Of a stretch of DNA of 64,000 nt, positions 62,486 to 64,000 are shown one piece after another. The stretch comes from Pantoea cypripedii. Its GTDB lineage: Bacteria; Pseudomonadota; Gammaproteobacteria; Enterobacterales; Enterobacteriaceae. A program made the position numbers and the translations under genes. How positions within the stretch are numbered: position 1 is the first letter of the stretch; every line of letters begins with the position of its first letter. Under the pieces are notes generated by a model, which was not told the DNA's origin, did not search any database, and saw only the letters and a list, made by a program, of their open reading frames with translations. The stretch covers positions 1,973,832 to 2,037,831 of the forward strand of contig NZ_MLJI01000001.1 in assembly GCF_002095535.1 (NCBI RefSeq), written 5' to 3'.

Positions 62486-63708
62486 TGACCCGTGACAACT
62501 TTCGTGATTACCTGATGCCTGCGGATGCCGAACGTATCGGGCTGGCGCGCGGTGTCGATCTGCAAACCTATGGTGCGCGGATGCTGGCTACCGACAAAGC
62601 GCAAAAACTCAGGGCGCACTGGCAGGCGATGCTGGATGAAACTTTTCGCGGTATCACCAGCAATGGCGAAGTGCAGCCGGATCTGTTTGCCCTGCGCGAT
62701 GAAGGGTTTGCGGTGGAGGAGGCGGTCAGGGCGGCACAGGCATTATTGTCCACGCTGGATAGCGCGCAACAGCAGCAGGTGAGTTATGCCATCGACGCCA
62801 AACAGTGGCGTGCCTGGTACAACCCGGAAATTCCTTTCAATGATTATGGTGTCCGGCTGGATGAAACCGCCGCGCCAACCCGTGAAGCTTTCTGGTCCTT
62901 ACTGCAAAGCTGCACCAGCGCACGCGGTTTCCGCAAAGTGCAGCAGGTGATGGATGCCAACCATTTTCTCGGTGAACTCTACGATCTCACCCACATCATG
63001 AACCGCTGGAGCTTCCATTTTCTGCTGTTTGGCACCCCCTCGACCACGCAGCCGTGGGGTTGGTCGATCTACGGTCATCATGTGGCGTTTTGTTGCTTTA
63101 TCAGCGGCAGGCAACTGGTGATTGCGCCGACCTTTTTTGGCGTTGAACCCAATGTGATCGAACGGGGTGATGCCAGCGATTGCGTGCTGTTCCGTGAAGA
63201 GGAGCAGCTCGGTCTGGCGTTGATGCAATCCCTTAGCAGCGATCAACAACAACGCGCCACCATTTATGCGTTGATGGAAGACCCGTTGATGCCTGCCGAA
63301 CGCTTTAATTTTGCCGATCAACGCCATCTCGGTGGCGCGTTTCAGGATAACCGGGTGATCCCGCTGGAAGGGGTATGCGTGGCGGAGTTTACCCCGGCGC
63401 AGCGCGCCAGCCTGATGGCGCTGGTGGCGGTATTTGTCGATTTTCTGCCGGATGGCCCGCGAGCCTGGCGTCTGCGCCAAATCGAAGACCATCTGGATGA
63501 CAGCTGGTGGAGCTGGATTGGCGGCCACGGTGATGACGATGTGTTTTATTACCGCCTGCAAAGCCCGGTGGTGATGCTGGAGTTTGATCATCACAGCGGC
63601 ATGTGGCTGACCAATGAGCAACCGGCGCGTTTCCACATTCACACCATCACCCGCATACCCAACGGCAACGACTACGGCAAGGCATTGCTGTCGCAGTTGC
63701 AGAAGTAA
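62485..63708 (+). CDS. DUF3500 protein
   Basis: The 407-aa protein resembles DUF3500 members, with the conserved segments NRWSFHFLLFGTPSTTQPWGW and QSPVVMLEFDHHSGM near the end. Function is not known. AGGAGG lies before ATG 62485 (62482 also possible). It is last in the SDR/NTF2/FAH unit and may take part in the same catabolism. Confidence 0.78.
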   Translation: MTRDNFRDYLMPADAERIGLARGVDLQTYGARMLATDKAQKLRAHWQAMLDETFRGITSNGEVQPDLFALRDEGFAVEEAVRAAQALLSTLDSAQQQQVSYAIDAKQWRAWYNPEIPFNDYGVRLDETAAPTREAFWSLLQSCTSARGFRKVQQVMDANHFLGELYDLTHIMNRWSFHFLLFGTPSTTQPWGWSIYGHHVAFCCFISGRQLVIAPTFFGVEPNVIERGDASDCVLFREEEQLGLALMQSLSSDQQQRATIYALMEDPLMPAERFNFADQRHLGGAFQDNRVIPLEGVCVAEFTPAQRASLMALVAVFVDFLPDGPRAWRLRQIEDHLDDSWWSWIGGHGDDDVFYYRLQSPVVMLEFDHHSGMWLTNEQPARFHIHTITRIPNGNDYGKALLSQLQK

Positions 63709-63828
63709 TCTCAGGCTGCAAAGCCTGAACTCCTGTCGTACCGGGTGACGTCGTTTTGCCCGGGTAACCCAAAGTGTCAATTGACCGTTCCCTCACGGGA
63801 CGCGGATGGTTTCGCTGTGCCTAAAAAA

Positions 63829-63882
63829 GGTCGGCATTAATGCCGACCCTACAAGGACGTAGGGTGCGCATTGATGCGCACC
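63829..63882. repeat. Inverted pair of REP-like elements (family B)
   Basis: GGTCGGCATTAATGCCGACC (63829-63848) with CTAC, and GTAGGGTGCGCATTGATGCG (63859 onward): two palindromes facing each other. Same family as the pair at 52064-52111. Confidence 0.8.
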
Positions 63883-63918
63883 TGCAAACCCTACACATTA
63901 TTACGAGGTTATCAGGCA

Positions 63919-64000
63919 ATGCATGTTCAGAAAAAAACCAAAATTGCTGCATTAACCGTAGTGCCTCTGGCGTTGTTCTGCGGTAACTGCTTTGCGGAGG
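63919..64000 (+). CDS. Start of an exported protein, cut by the window edge
   Basis: From ATG 63919, with ACGAGG upstream, the frame reads a typical signal peptide (MHVQKKTKIAALTVVPLALF then CGNCFAE). Twenty-seven codons are visible. A TonB receptor, porin or other exported protein would fit after a FAH/DUF3500 cluster, but the family cannot be told. Confidence 0.6.
   Translation, partial: MHVQKKTKIAALTVVPLALFCGNCFAE

Noticed and set aside
1..64000. CRISPR arrays, rRNA or tRNA genes and insertion sequences
   Set aside because: No regularly spaced repeats, no tRNA-like cloverleaf with CCA end and no transposase frame were recognised; the only repeats are REP-like palindromes.

Overview
The window looks like a chromosomal stretch from an Erwiniaceae member, most likely Pantoea or a close relative. 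This rests on a complete pqqABCDEF operon, the long (561 aa) type of LeuA, enterobacterial Fur, LexA, CRP and KdgR sites, and abundant REP-like palindromes. The species call is an inference. No rRNA, tRNA or CRISPR array was seen.

Layout. 1-3000 is AT-rich prophage or island DNA: a beta-helix tailspike-like gene running off the left edge behind a promoter with two LexA boxes, a small ORF broken by an in-frame stop, and two unknown genes. 3158-9569 holds an oxidoreductase, an AraC regulator, leuA, a FAS1 / ECF sigma / anti-sigma operon and a dipeptidase. 9720-15240 is pqqABCDEF with overlapping starts, followed by yceI and dld. 18174-23019 is a CRP-type PTS operon with a phosphofructokinase-like kinase, class II aldolase and PTS IIB, IIC and IIA. 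24836-32478 looks like a uronate (KdgR) region: a KdgF-like cupin, an RpiB/DhuI-like isomerase, and an operon of a mandelate-racemase-family enzyme plus a five-gene family-5 ABC importer, with KdgR-like boxes before the isomerase and before the enzyme.

32689-34357 contains a Fur-box iron-binding-protein gene broken by a frameshift, then the most striking item: an apparent tisB/istR type I toxin-antitoxin locus. It has a LexA box, a 29-aa hydrophobic peptide resembling TisB, and a divergent small RNA with a sigma70 promoter and terminator, whose 5' end is perfectly complementary over 17 nt to the tisB leader.

34363-45657 is a two-armed catabolic island around a GntR regulator with GTATAC palindromes in its flanks. 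The left arm is an NMT1-type ABC importer, class II aldolase, TauD-type dioxygenase and amidase. The right arm is an SDR, aminotransferase, alpha/beta hydrolase and M20 carbamoylase-type amidohydrolase. The substrate is unknown but probably an amide or ureide nitrogen compound.

45809-52035 carries an MFS exporter, a hexapeptide acyltransferase, a Fic protein, a frameshifted GT-D-type glycosyltransferase, a LysE exporter and a racemase-like gene whose 3' end lies in a REP element. 52374-59356 is a tripartite RND efflux operon with two TetR genes. 59523-63708 holds a pirin and a four-gene SDR / NTF2-like / FAH / DUF3500 cluster. The start of an exported protein runs off the right edge.
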